64,000 nucleotides of DNA, taken from the NCBI RefSeq assembly GCF_042242105.1, contig NC_092016.1, positions 16,272,501 to 16,336,500 on the forward strand, in the 5' to 3' direction. The translations under genes were made by a program, and so were the position numbers. The stretch's first letter is position 1. Every line of letters begins with the position of its first letter. The DNA is from Pempheris klunzingeri. Taxonomy: Eukaryota; Chordata; Actinopteri; Acropomatiformes; Pempheridae. The notes beneath the pieces were generated by a model, which saw nothing but the letters and a program-made list of their open reading frames with translations, was not told where the DNA came from and searched no databases. Below, one piece after another: positions 36,301-47,083 of the stretch.

Positions 36301-39300
36301 ACCTACCTTTTCCCCCAAGTACGGATGGACTGCAGTAACCGAGGCAAGCTAACAATCACCTTTTATTTTTCTTAAAGCTGTTTGGTTATTGTACCCTACT
36401 CTGAACCTCACTGTGTTTTTAGAAACTGTCCATACGTTTCTCATTTGCAACAAAGACGTCAGAAAAAATCCCTGTGAAGCCTCACTTCAGACAGCCGTGT
36501 GCTCATGATTGAATATTACTGTTGCATGACTGGAATGGCCAAACTTCCATTTCCTATAGGATTTTCAGGGCTAGGCACAAAACTGGCAAAGAGACACATC
36601 TGGTTTCCCAGGTGTTTTCTATTTAAAGTTATGTGTCTTGCTCCATAAACTGTTGACTGATTCTACAGTATAGCCATTAGTCACCTTATGAACAACTTGG
36701 AAAGCTTTAGCTAAACAAAGTTTGGCTAATACATCAGAGTAAGTCCAGTGTCATCTAAATTTGCCTAAGAATAGAGTAAATCAAACATCTCCTTGCTACT
36801 GGCAGGAGGGTTAGGTTATGGATAGGGGCAGAGCGGAGCCAATTCTTCAGCAACTTTGTTTGACCAATTTGGATTATAGATGAAAACTCAATTATTCCAA
36901 TTAATTAACAGTATATGTAATACTGAACATGTGAATGACGCAGTTATATTTTTCGGCAAGATAATCAAATGTATTTGAGTAACCCCTTATCTTCGGCTCT
37001 ATGTTTAGGTCTAACTGAAGTGCCCACAGGAATTCCAGAGGATGTTGTTCATATCGATCTGTCCCATAATTCAATCCATCATCTCAGAGCCAGAGATTTC
37101 CAAGGAGCGAGGAGCCTGAGAACCCTTAACTTCAGTAAAAACAACATGGAGCACATTGACACAGGTATTTGTGCTATTATTACTGCAACTCTATTGATCA
37201 TAATCAGCAAATACTACGGTATGTGCTTGATGTTTCCTGTAATGTCTCAGATGAAAACCTACACAAACAAAGTTGTGTTTTTCTTTGGCTGATAGTTAAC
37301 ATATGGAAAGCCAAAAGGTTGAGAACAGGTTATATAACTGCTGCTGACTTCTGTTTCCCATTTTTCCTTTTTAAAGAGAGAAGGCACTCTGCCATCTTTG
37401 TGTATACAGTATCAGTTGTATTTATAGTGGGGAAAGCTGAGAGGGTTACAGACAGACATAAAGTGATCACTGTGCTTAAGTGACTCAGACACAAACTGAA
37501 CGTCAGCCCACACATTCCTATTAGAGGTTGATTAAACCACTGTTTTTTCTTACTTTTGGTTAACAGCATACAGCAATAGATGTGTCTAAATATATCTATA
37601 TAGAGAAGCAAGACACAAATAGAGGCTATGTCTCTTTTTCCTTTCTCTCCCTCAGCTTCCCTGTCTGGGCTCCTGCACCTTCGTGAGCTGGACCTGTCCG
37701 ACAACAACCTGCATTTTGTCCAGTACGGAGTCCTTGAAGACCTTTACTTCCTGTCACAGCTAAAACTGGGAGGAAACCCCTGGGTGTGTAACTATAGGTG
37801 GGTTCTTCTGCTCAAATATTTGCAATGTTTTTTTTAGACAAATGCAAGTAATTATTAAAAGCTGACTGTATTTTTTTCAGCATCCACTACATGGTGTACT
37901 GGCTGCGTCTGCACCCAGGGGTGAGGTACTCTGGCCTGCTGTGTCGCTCCCCCCCTGAATATAGTGGGGGGAGTGTGGAACAGTACGTACATTCCTACAA
38001 CAGAGAGTGTCCCAAGGACAGGCAGCACAGCAGAACAGATCAGGACCAAACGGACCCTCAGCTATGGAACACACCAATGGAAGTGCAGGGAGAGCTGGAG
38101 GAGGAGCCTGAGCCGAGCCACTTGAGAGTACCGCAGAAATACCAGATCATCCGGCTGTCCTGACTCAAGTGGAAATTTGACCAAAATTTTGACTTTAAAA
38201 AGGCTCTTTGTTTTCCCTTCTTTCATTTCCTTTCAATGTTATAAAACAGTCTGTATCAGATGGAGAAAATTTATTTTTCAGAGTTGCCTTTATGTTTTGT
38301 CCGTGTTGTCTTGTTAATAAAAATATGAGAATGATAAATTTTTGGACAGTTTTGACTAATTATTACTGTAAGACCATGATCTGCATAAGTAAATGCGCAC
38401 CTAAGTGAAACATAGGCATTGCACAAGAAACAAATGAGACAAAAAAGCAAAGTCTGGCAACAGTACTCACTGATACATTTCAAGCTGTGCCATTTTAGTG
38501 ACGTGCAGCCACGCAGGTTGAGATGGATCACAAATGGGCGGTAGTTCTGCAGAATCTGCTTCATTGTCCCATCTGTTATCCAGTCTTTCTCCACAGAGAA
38601 GTTGATCTAACAGAATCACACATTGGGGAACATGTATATGCATGTTTCAAGTATAATTTTAAACACGACTGTGGATTAAACACAAGGAGCAATGTCTCAG
38701 TACTGACCTGACTCCACAATGTGCCTGACTGGATGATAGCTTTCCACGTGCAGCACACCTCAGCACAATTTAGCCAGTCTCTAAATTCTAAATATTGAAA
38801 AATCTGCAGAAAAAACAGTCATATGAGATATTTGATCATTCAGACAAATGGAATTTTTTGAATTTCCTCTCTATTTGTCTGAATAACATCTGAGTACTTT
38901 ATGGAATTCAGTTTTTCCACAATAACATTGTAAGCGTTCTTCCACAATGCTCTTGTCATGTGGTATAAAAGTAAGGTAATACATTTTCACTGATGTGAAA
39001 ATATGTTGGTGGAACATATCTTGATGACATACATGTAAAAGTGAAAAGACTAAAATTGAAGCACACACTTTGTATGCCAAATGAGAAAGTAATCCACAGA
39101 TTAAAGCAATACAGATCACATGATCAGTATTTGGTCCTAGTAGGTAGGAGAGTAGGAAAATGGCCAATGGCGAGGGGATAGTTAGCCACCCAAATCAGAA
39201 CAGGCAGGATCCACTGTCATGCTGCTGCCACTTTGCAGGGCAGTGTGACACAAGCCTCTTTCTTTTCCCAAACATAGTCATGCTGAGGCACAATAAACCC

Positions 39301-42300
39301 GAGGAAGTGTTGGACTGATACACTAGAGCAATCAAAGCCAAGGCTGCACTCACTTTGTCAGCCAGTGTGAATCCAAAACAAACAGGGACTCCAACTGTTC
39401 AAACTATGTTTACGGGAGTTTTTCATATACTTATAAACTATAGAGCTACTGGTATGAATGCATTTCTATAATTACTCAATATCATTATTGATGTGTAAAA
39501 AACCACAACACAGCAACAGATCATGTGAGAGTTTACCTGTAAACACAAGCCTCTCTGTGGTAAAGGGGTCATAGATATACTAGACCATAATGAAGTGGAA
39601 AAGACATTAATCAACTGGCCTCAAAGAGACTGAAGGCGTGTTTAAAGTGGAGCCCAATTTAAGTCTTATGTAACATATGATCTCATCGCTGACTGCTTAA
39701 AGAAAAGAGGGGTAAAAATTAAACATGAAGAAACTGGCAGAGTGACACTGAATGGTGTGTGTAGATGAAGAAGATGAACTACCTTCAGTGAGAGGCTGCT
39801 GGGGAGCACTGAGAGTCCGTCACATCCTTCCCCTATCTGATGGACTTTGTTGCCGATTTCAATAAACCCCATTTCCAACCTCTGCAAGATTCACACAAAC
39901 AAGAAATGCAGAAAATTGCTGGAATACATTATATATTTTAAGTATAAAACCAAATAAAGACATACCTTAAAGTACTCCTTTGTCCTCTTTGAGTCCTTTG
40001 CAACATTACGCCATGCAGCTACGATGCGCTTAAGACGGCCTGCGTTTACAAGTCTCTGAAGTTTCTCAATGGCAACTAAGTTGAAAAGAAATTTAAATCT
40101 TGTTTCAAATGTCCATCACTTTGGAACAGAACAATTATTCACATTTCTGCATCTTTGATTAGCAGAGGATGAGATATGGGCTAAATTAGAGCAACAATAT
40201 TATGATCACAAAGTTGGATTGTACAGATTCTCAGTACTAATTTAGCACATGAAAGTACAAACTTCAGAGTTTCAGAGTGGAAGGTGCAGGGGACAGAATG
40301 AGTCACAGGAGTGGGTGTATACAGCGAGGAAAGACTCTCAGCTTGGACACATTTCTTAACCACACTGCATGTTTTATCTGGCTCTACACACAAACGAGTC
40401 ACAGCTTGCAAAACAGCAGGTTCACACTAGTTAAGCTAAAACTCCTCATCTTTACTTTTTCATTCAGAAATACTTAAGTAATCACCTACCGGCCTGTGCC
40501 TTCTTGTGTAATTTTACCCAGTTTGACCATTTGGTGATTGCAGTCTGCTGGCATTTCCTCTCGTAATGCTTCTTTGATATGTCCATCTTCAGAGCCAGCT
40601 CTACTGTGTCCCTCTTACTGTGTGTAGTGAACCACTTCCACTTCCTGCGTCCAACAGTGAACACAGCTCATCATTAATTCAGTGGAAAGGTATGAAGGCC
40701 AGAAACCTGCATTAATTCTAGAGGATGGGAACCAGTAACATTTAAATACTTTTTTGAGTTGAAATGAGTTTTTTTCTACTGATTAAGCAGGTTTGGACAT
40801 TCAGACAGGACAGAGTGATCAACTGGACAGAAGGCCATTGATGTAGAGGTCTGCACTGACAACAGGCAGGTGAAAGGCAATCTACGAAACAAAATATCCT
40901 CCTCATGAACTCACTTCAGACATGGGTCAAATTTCTGCTTAGAGTTACATCTGTGTCACTCTCTCTTGGTGCTATGAATGTTTAATGAATATTTTTATGG
41001 ATCGATTTCAGAGGCTTTAACTTTTTGAGTGAGTGGTTAGTTGAATGTGTAGAATGTCCAATAGAATACATGTACAATATATATTCAATACATGTGAATT
41101 TACAAAAAGACACCAAGAGGAAGGCAACAGATGTTTTAAAGCTATTAGCTTCAAGGTGAATTTCTGGGTTATCTTTAATGATCTTTAAGCCATAACCATG
41201 CAGCCCTCTGAGTAAATGCTCCACCTGTGCTTGTCAAATTAGCCCAGCACCAGCTGTTTACAATCACCTCACTGCAATCAGCGTAAGCAGAATCTGAAAG
41301 GTTTTGGTATCCTTTCCTGCACTTTTCCTTACATTTCTTGCTCTCAAACTAACTGGAGACAGAAACAACAGAGCATGGTTGATTGTTATCAGGGCTGGTA
41401 GTTTTAGTCATTAACGGTCTGCTGCTGGTGAACTCACAGCCATGGCTCTTACATTTGGGTAAATAAAATACAAATGTTTTTGGCTACGTCACCTATGTTA
41501 TTTTTTTCTTTCTAATGTTTTTTGCCTCCTTTTTAGGGTTTCTTGGCTTTGTGCTCTGTTGTTTTGGGGCTGTGTTTGTTTCCCTCCTCAAAAAGGTAAG
41601 AATTTCTGTATTGTTCTTGGTCATGTTCAACCGTTAAATGAATTAAATGTAACACCTTTTTATTCCCTGATAGGTTATAATGTTGCACATGGCTACTCTT
41701 TCAATGATGATGAATTCAGTAGCCATGCTGAAGCTCATGATCCACAAACCTCAAACCAGTTTTATTCTGGAGCACCTTCAAACACAAACCATGACTCTGT
41801 TAGTCCGACGGATGAGATGCAAGCTATGACACACCAAAGGGCCCACCATGAAAACCAAGGGGATGTTAGCCCTGTTACGAGCCTCAGTGAAGAGATGGTG
41901 CAAAGTGAAACAGACTCAGGACATGAGCCAGATGAGTTCTTAGTGGACTCCTCTGCTCCCTCTGTGCATGAAAGCCATGGGTATCAGCAGCCCTTTGGAC
42001 TATTGATGAAGCAGCGCCCGCAAAAGAACACTGTGGAAGGAATCAGTTTCCCAACGATCAAAGATTTCAGAATGTTTATAGAAACAATGAAAAGCTCCTT
42101 CTTAACGCCAGGAAGTGACGTGAGTAGATATTTTCAAACTGCACAGCAAATTATGGACGATGAGGTGGCCTCTAATGCTCAAAATACTGGGAGAGAGACT
42201 GACAATGGCTATAGGTCTGATCCTGCTAAAGAAGGAAGTGCCCCTGATGGCGCCAGAGAAAATGAAGTCTGGAGTGAACCCACGAATGCGGTGTTTGAAC

Positions 42301-45300
42301 AAAATGAACAGGGTTCCAACTATCAAACGCCAAGTGAAAGCCTCTCTGTCCCCGATCCTTTCGACTCCACTGCAAGTCTCATTTCTACCAGTGTTTATGA
42401 CAGCCAAGACTCTGGCCCAGATTCTGCTCTCTACCCACGCCATCATTTAGCAGCCACAGAGCATTATGGAGGTTTTGCCAATAGTGACATTTCTGGGGAA
42501 AATCCTGATATTTTCTCAAGTGCTCCTGAAGTGAGAAATGAAGATGTTCTGTCACCAAGCTACATGATCCCTGACCAAATAACATCTGACTCATCCCCTG
42601 TCAACAGCCCAGTCCGCTACTATTCAAGTGAGGTGTCCAATATAGCACCCCTAACCTCTGAGAATGATATCCAACAACTACCATATACATCTCCTGGAAC
42701 AGACTCTTTGACAGGATACCAAAAACCTTCTGGTGGCACTGAAACTGTAACGGATTTCCCAAGCGAGGAGCTAGGCAGAGTGACTCCAGCCAATGTCCTG
42801 TCTGCGCCACAGCCCCCATCTTTGAATTCCTACGCCAAAAGTTTTTATGTCCCTTCACCCAGAAGTCCACTCCACATCCCAGATTTTCTATCACAAAAAA
42901 GGAAAAGACCAGCCCCATCATTTCAGGTATATCAACCCACTATTGGCAAGGATTCAAAGGATGCCCACACTGTCCACCTGCCTGTAACTAGTGATTCAGT
43001 TTCTTCAGGCTCTCTTCCACCACAGAGTAGCAGTGGTCCTGTAGGTGTTCAAACAAGCAGCCTGCACGATACTCCTGTAAAACTGTCCAGCTCTGTTCAT
43101 AGCTCAAGTAGGCAAGATGGTTATCGCGGAGACCAGGCAAACAATGAGATCACACACCTCTCCAAGCAGAATTTTGTCTCTGCCATACAGGAACCAAAAC
43201 AAATGACTGACGATAACCTGATTTCCCCCATTTCTGGGGACTTGGATCCAGCCCACAGTGGGACCTCATCTCAGGTCGGAGTTGGTTATGCGAGTTTCAA
43301 CTCTCCAGCATCAGATGGAGCCTTTCCCACATTAGTTGGCAATGAAATCATGTCGAGGAACTTTGTAATCAAGAATGTAATCCCTAACAGGTTTCCAACT
43401 GGTGATATGCGTGGTGCCAGAAAACCCCTGAGCTCATTTTTAACCCCACAAAGACGTGGTGTTGGTGGCTTTGTGAGTGCGATGAGAGCTGGCTTTCCAC
43501 AGACCTTCATACAACAGATCAAAGCACAGAGGCTTCCAGCTAATGTGAATAAAGAGCCCAGAAACATGGCCCACTGGCCTCCTAAATCCAACATTTCTGG
43601 TTCTACTTTAGGTGGTGTCTTTTGGAGGACTGGTGGCAAAACAAAAAGGCTTCCTCTTCAAACGGGCTCCAATCTGTCACTGTACTCATATGTTGCAAAG
43701 TCCAGAAACCACTATGTAAGGGGCAAAGTATCGCTGTCAAAGACCCGTTATACACCATATCGGCCAGATGAAGGTAAAACTGGGGAAGACCAATGGAAAC
43801 CTGCTCCAAGGCAACATGACTACAAGAACGACGTGGCCCACAATGTGAAAGGATTTGAAGAGTAAAAGGAGAATCAACACAATGGTATGGGGGGGGACTA
43901 ATTATTAAATTAAATTATTCTGCTTGTGAATATAACTGTTGTGCTGATGCTTCATTTTGATAATTATATCTAAAAACATTTCTCACATTTAATTTTCTCA
44001 AGCAGTTCTTCATGTATCCCTCATGTATGTCGCTGGGACCCCGAATAATATTAAACTGCTTCAAAGTCAACTGAAGTTGAATGCTACTTTTAAGACGTAT
44101 GATTCCAGTGGAAGCAAATATGCAGATACGAAAAAATCTAGAGACTATTCTACATCTGAAGTTACACTGTAGCTGATCTGCCCTCATGCATGGAGCTTGA
44201 GACTTGAGAAAGAAAACATGAATGAACCATGTATGAAAATTGTAGATTAGTATTTAATGAAATTGTTTTTGTTTGCCATTTTAATTGTAGGTTAAATCAC
44301 TAACAACAAGTCATTTTTGTAAATATGGGTACGTATACATATTGTGATTACTTAATCTTTACATAACTGAAAACTAAAGTTGGAAATCCTTTTTCCATTT
44401 CTTTTGTGTTCAATAGGATTTGTTGCCATCTTCAGCTGAGACGAAAATCAAGCTTCTGCAGTTCTTCAGACATCTGCTTTAATTAGTGAAGGCATGAAGT
44501 ACTTTAAATAACTTTCTAACTCTTCTTGTGTCACTTGGGATAAGTTAATTTTGGATCTTTTTAGGCTGGTAATCTCTTCAGTGACAAATGACAAGGATAC
44601 TCAACATCAGTATTTGAGCAGTGAAAAGCTTTTGACTTGTAGTCACAAGTTGATATTTCTCAGCTCTATTTAGGATGATGGTTAAGAAAATGGACTTAAA
44701 CAGACTTTAACGTCAATCTTGTTTTAGCTAAAACTTCACTTAGCGTTTGTAAGCAACACTTTTGTCAAACAAGCCAAGAAAAACAATCACTACCTGAGTG
44801 GTCATGTGTTGATGGTGACTGCAATATGACAGTCCTACCTGAAGCAAGAGCTTGTTAAATGTTTCCTGTAACGGGAGTAGGCCCTCTCATACATGCAAAA
44901 GGACAGCTACAAAGGAATAAAGAACAGCAATTACTAAGAAATCTCTAAAATTTAAGTCTGAACAATTTGTCTGAGACATCTGGGACTGAATGTAAACCAT
45001 ACTGTACCATGGCATCATCTGAGTCCATGCAGACGGTGTCCACACTGATGAATGTTGGAGAGGTTGTTGCAGTGTGCTTCTTTGCTTCAACAACAAACTT
45101 GTGCCTTAAAAAAATATAGTTCACGTCAAACCAGATCGTGTCCACAGAAAATTTTCATCTTTGAATAATTTGGCTCAATCAATCAATCAGTCATTATACT
45201 ACTAAAATAGAAATGTATCATGAGAATAACAAGAGAAATATATTATTGTAAAAATTAATTATGTTTATCATAAGTGGTATTAAGTGCCGGGAATACTAAA

Positions 45301-46066
45301 TGCTTAGGATCCTAAGTGGTGTTGCTTTTGAAAGTCACTTAAGGGTAAAAGTATAATGGTAAAGGTGTAGAAAATGTGTGTACATCTACATAGAGTACAT
45401 GATCACTGCTGATATTTACTTAGACACCTCAAACATCTGTTTATATCTGCAACGTAACCACAGAAGAACAGGATGTAATTGGAAACCCACTGTGACATAA
45501 ATACCATTTACAAACAACTGTTTTCCCTTCAGTTTATTTTACCCCTCAATGACTTTTTAATTTTGTGGTCAGAGATGGAAGTTAGATCGTACTTTTTTTC
45601 CCTACAGAGACCACCATAACTTTCAGGCCCAGCAGGAAAAGAAAACTTAAGAAAGTGAGCCACCAAGTGTTCATCTCAAGGAAAGTCACAAGAAAAGGAG
45701 GTTTAGTGTACCTACCAGTCAACCTCCTGCAGATTGTCATGTCCCTGGATGGCCATCAGACTGTTTTTCAGAAACTGTATTGGGTCACTGGGACATGACA
45801 GGCAGGAAGCTGTCAATATGGTCTATTATCAAAGAAATAGAGAGAGTCGTTTCCTACATTCAACACAGTTGATAACAACAAAGTGAATTAGGTTTTAACT
45901 GTTTGAACTGACCTGACCTGAGCTGAGCTCCTTATCTGTAAAGTTACATGTAGCTAAGCTTAACTAGCACACATGTCTACACAAGACAACCTACCTTATA
46001 TAATTGTGGCAGATGGTGTTTCACCTCGTCCTCTGTCAGAACAGGTTGGACGTTCACTACAGCCAT
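30365..46066 (-). CDS. fbxl13: F-box and leucine-rich repeat protein 13 (DRC6)
   Basis: Twenty-one coding exons join in phase to 766 residues: 46066-45995, 45822-45716, 45104-45008, 44906-44839, 40644-40490, 40075-39966, 39881-39783, 38803-38708, 38606-38471, 34927-34875, 34383-34283, 33732-33603, 33121-33023, 32210-32090, 32002-31840, 31763-31644, 31541-31418, 31328-31248, 30918-30781, 30679-30516 and 30431-30365. The N-terminus (VLTEDEVKHHLPQLYK, then PSDPIQFLKNSL) resembles an RIIa/DPY-30-type helical pair (inference). The F-box spans about 225-272 (LPSSLSLKIFQYL, CCTWKAII, LWSQINFS). About 17 cysteine-type LRRs follow (LDLSGCTQ, INDMPTLSDSC, LDISGCNI, LDVSGCILLTD). FBXL13 is subunit DRC6 of the nexin-dynein regulatory complex in motile cilia and an SCF adaptor. 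Length matches human. Intron 9 encloses lrrc17 and intron 4 encloses an unrelated secreted-protein gene, both on the plus strand. The stop falls just before a C-terminal motif conserved in mammals. Confidence 0.95.
31036..31098 (+). repeat. Short interspersed-repeat tail (ATCAATCTTTATTTATATAG type)
   Basis: TCAATCAATC units followed by TTTATTTATATAGTGCCAAT and TTATCTCAAGA match the common tail of a fish interspersed repeat. Only the fragment is present. It lies in fbxl13 intron 18. Confidence 0.6.
32255..32897 (+). mobile_element. 5'-truncated L1-type LINE, 3' end of ORF2
   Basis: In two plus-strand frames the translation reads KFDLPQSHLFRYFQIRSF, then SLVARRRILLHWKDLKPPS, then WLKDLMSFLYLEKIKYSIRG. 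This is the usual order at the C-terminus of fish L1-type ORF2. A frameshift near 32430 separates the first two islands. The fragment ends in AATAAAAAACAAAAAAA. It is inserted antisense in the 812-base fbxl13 intron between the exons at 33121-33023 and 32210-32090. It is too truncated to move. Confidence 0.75.
35297..38163 (+). CDS. lrrc17: Leucine-rich repeat-containing protein 17
   Basis: Six coding exons join in phase: 35297-35421, 35520-35996, 36138-36343, 37009-37164, 37656-37797 and 37881-38163. They give 462 residues (human about 441). The ATG at 35297 opens a signal peptide (MRVTSSLLLASYLLLLLPSA). A basic segment and the first LRR block follow, with LLLARNRIKVV, LTSLDLQQNQIS, LTTLLLQHNRL and a capping LRLYDNPWNCLC. 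A linker leads to the second LRR block (VVHIDLSHNSI, LRELDLSDNNL) with its own cysteine cap (GGNPWVCNYSIHYMVYWL). LRRC17 is a secreted protein reported as a regulator of osteoclast formation. The gene lies antisense inside fbxl13 intron 9, the same arrangement as in human. Intron 3 seems to use a GC donor (CGAG|GCAAGC); the resulting DCSNRGLTEVP matches the human spacing exactly. Confidence 0.95.
38316..38321 (+). terminator. lrrc17: lrrc17 polyadenylation signal
   Basis: AATAAA about 155 bases after the stop codon. It lies 150 bases before fbxl13 exon 9 on the other strand, so the lrrc17 transcript can end inside the fbxl13 intron. Confidence 0.65.
41442..43865 (+). CDS. Unrecognised secreted, disordered, cysteine-free protein nested in fbxl13
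   Basis: Three coding exons fit splice consensus and phase: 41442-41458 (17 bases, ending GG|GTAAAT), 41537-41595 (AAAAG|GTAAGA) and 41674-43865. They give 755 residues. Joining them makes a clean signal peptide (MALTFGVSWLCALLFWGCVC, then FPPQKG). Without the join the frame only gains a later start at 41559, so the spliced model is preferred. The mature part, about 730 residues, has no cysteine. It is rich in Ser, Pro, Gly, Asp, Glu and Gln for the first 550 residues, and basic in roughly the last 170 (KTKRLPLQTG, NHYVRGKVSLSKTRYTPYRP). No known domain or transmembrane helix is seen. One 2.2-kb open frame in AT-rich intronic DNA argues for real coding. It lies antisense in fbxl13 intron 4. 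I do not recognise the family; an extracellular-matrix or egg-coat role is a guess. Confidence 0.75.
43904..43909 (+). terminator. Possible ATTAAA polyadenylation signal of the orphan gene
   Basis: ATTAAA, the commonest variant signal, lies 39 bases after the stop. No canonical AATAAA is closer, so the true 3' end may be further downstream. Confidence 0.35.
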
Positions 46067-47083
46067 ATCTTTGCAAAGCCGAATAGTTATCGAGGTATCG
46101 AGTATTTCACTAGCTAACTAACTAGCTGCCACTAGTCAAATTAGTAGTCTGTCACATTTTACCAGGTAAAGTTAACTTCAGTCCATCTCCATTTGGAAAT
46201 TCAACGTTGCTAGGTAACGAAGCAAAGTAAAGTAACTTTTAAGTGCTGGACAACCAACTAATGCGCTGCAGCTCGTTTAAAATATAACCTACACAGTCAA
46301 TAGTGTCTCATGTGGTTTCTACATTCATATTATAAATGTATAAAACGTATTCTAAATATGTATTCAAAGCTAACAGTTTGTAAGCAGCTGTAAACTGCAC
46401 GCCAATCACCCAGCGAAAGATTTGGTCGGCCACTCTGTGCTGCTTGCAGTGTTGCCAGAATGGCGGCTTTTTCCGCGCATATGTGCTACTTTTTATTAAG
46501 TCGGGACAGATAAATGTTTGGTGGGTTTGTACTGATTCAGGCTACTTTTTGTGCCATTTGTACAGTTTCCACCAACACATAGTTTTTGTTATACGTCTAT
46601 GATAAAAGACTCGTACACGTGCTCCTAAAAGAGAGGACTTCTGTCGTTTGCTTTTACATTATCTGAAGGACGTTTGTTATTTATTACTGTATTTGTGAGC
46701 ATTCATTTTTTCATCATTATAACCGTAGTTTTGATTTATTTATTTTTAGCTCTATTTATGACGGTTGGGCGATTTCTAGGCTCTGATTGGGCCAGTGTTT
46801 GTCCGTCCAATCTGGCAACACCAGCTGCCCGGAACAACGGAGCATGACATTGTTGACAACTGTGGCTTGTCAGCAAACTTCTCCAGTTTTCCCAACAATG
46901 AACGTGTCAGAACTGGCCTGGGTGGGCTTTGTGGTGGTTTCTATGGGCAGCCGTCGGTGCTAGCTAGCTAAGGGGTCGGATTAGTTAGTTAGCTGGTGAG
47001 TCATCTGATTTAACGACGTTTCGGAGCATCTGAAGCTTAACATTAGCTAGCTAACAGAGCTTAGCTAAAGATACAGCAGGAGC
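46067..47083. promoter_or_regulatory. Head-to-head intergenic region between fbxl13 and armc10
   Basis: About 1 kb separates the two start codons, which point away from each other as in human. It must hold both promoters and 5' UTRs. No TATA box is convincing. A MITE occupies 46447-46822. The last 130 bases before armc10 are rich in TAGCTAGC-type motifs (for example 46960-46971 and 47043-47052). Confidence 0.55.
46447..46822. mobile_element. MITE with CAGTGTTGCCAGA/TCTGGCAACAC termini
   Basis: The left end CAGTGTTGCCAGAATGG is inverted at the right as CCAATCTGGCAACACC. The left-flank block with CCGCGCATATGTGCTACTTT is typical of a common fish MITE. It is non-coding, about 376 bases long, and sits in the fbxl13-armc10 promoter interval. 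Confidence 0.7.

Noticed and set aside
41559-41670. Start of the orphan gene at the first in-frame ATG (41559) with read-through of 41596-41673
   Set aside because: The 78-base segment has good donor and acceptor sites and the spliced upstream exons give a signal peptide, so the read-through is probably an in-frame intron.
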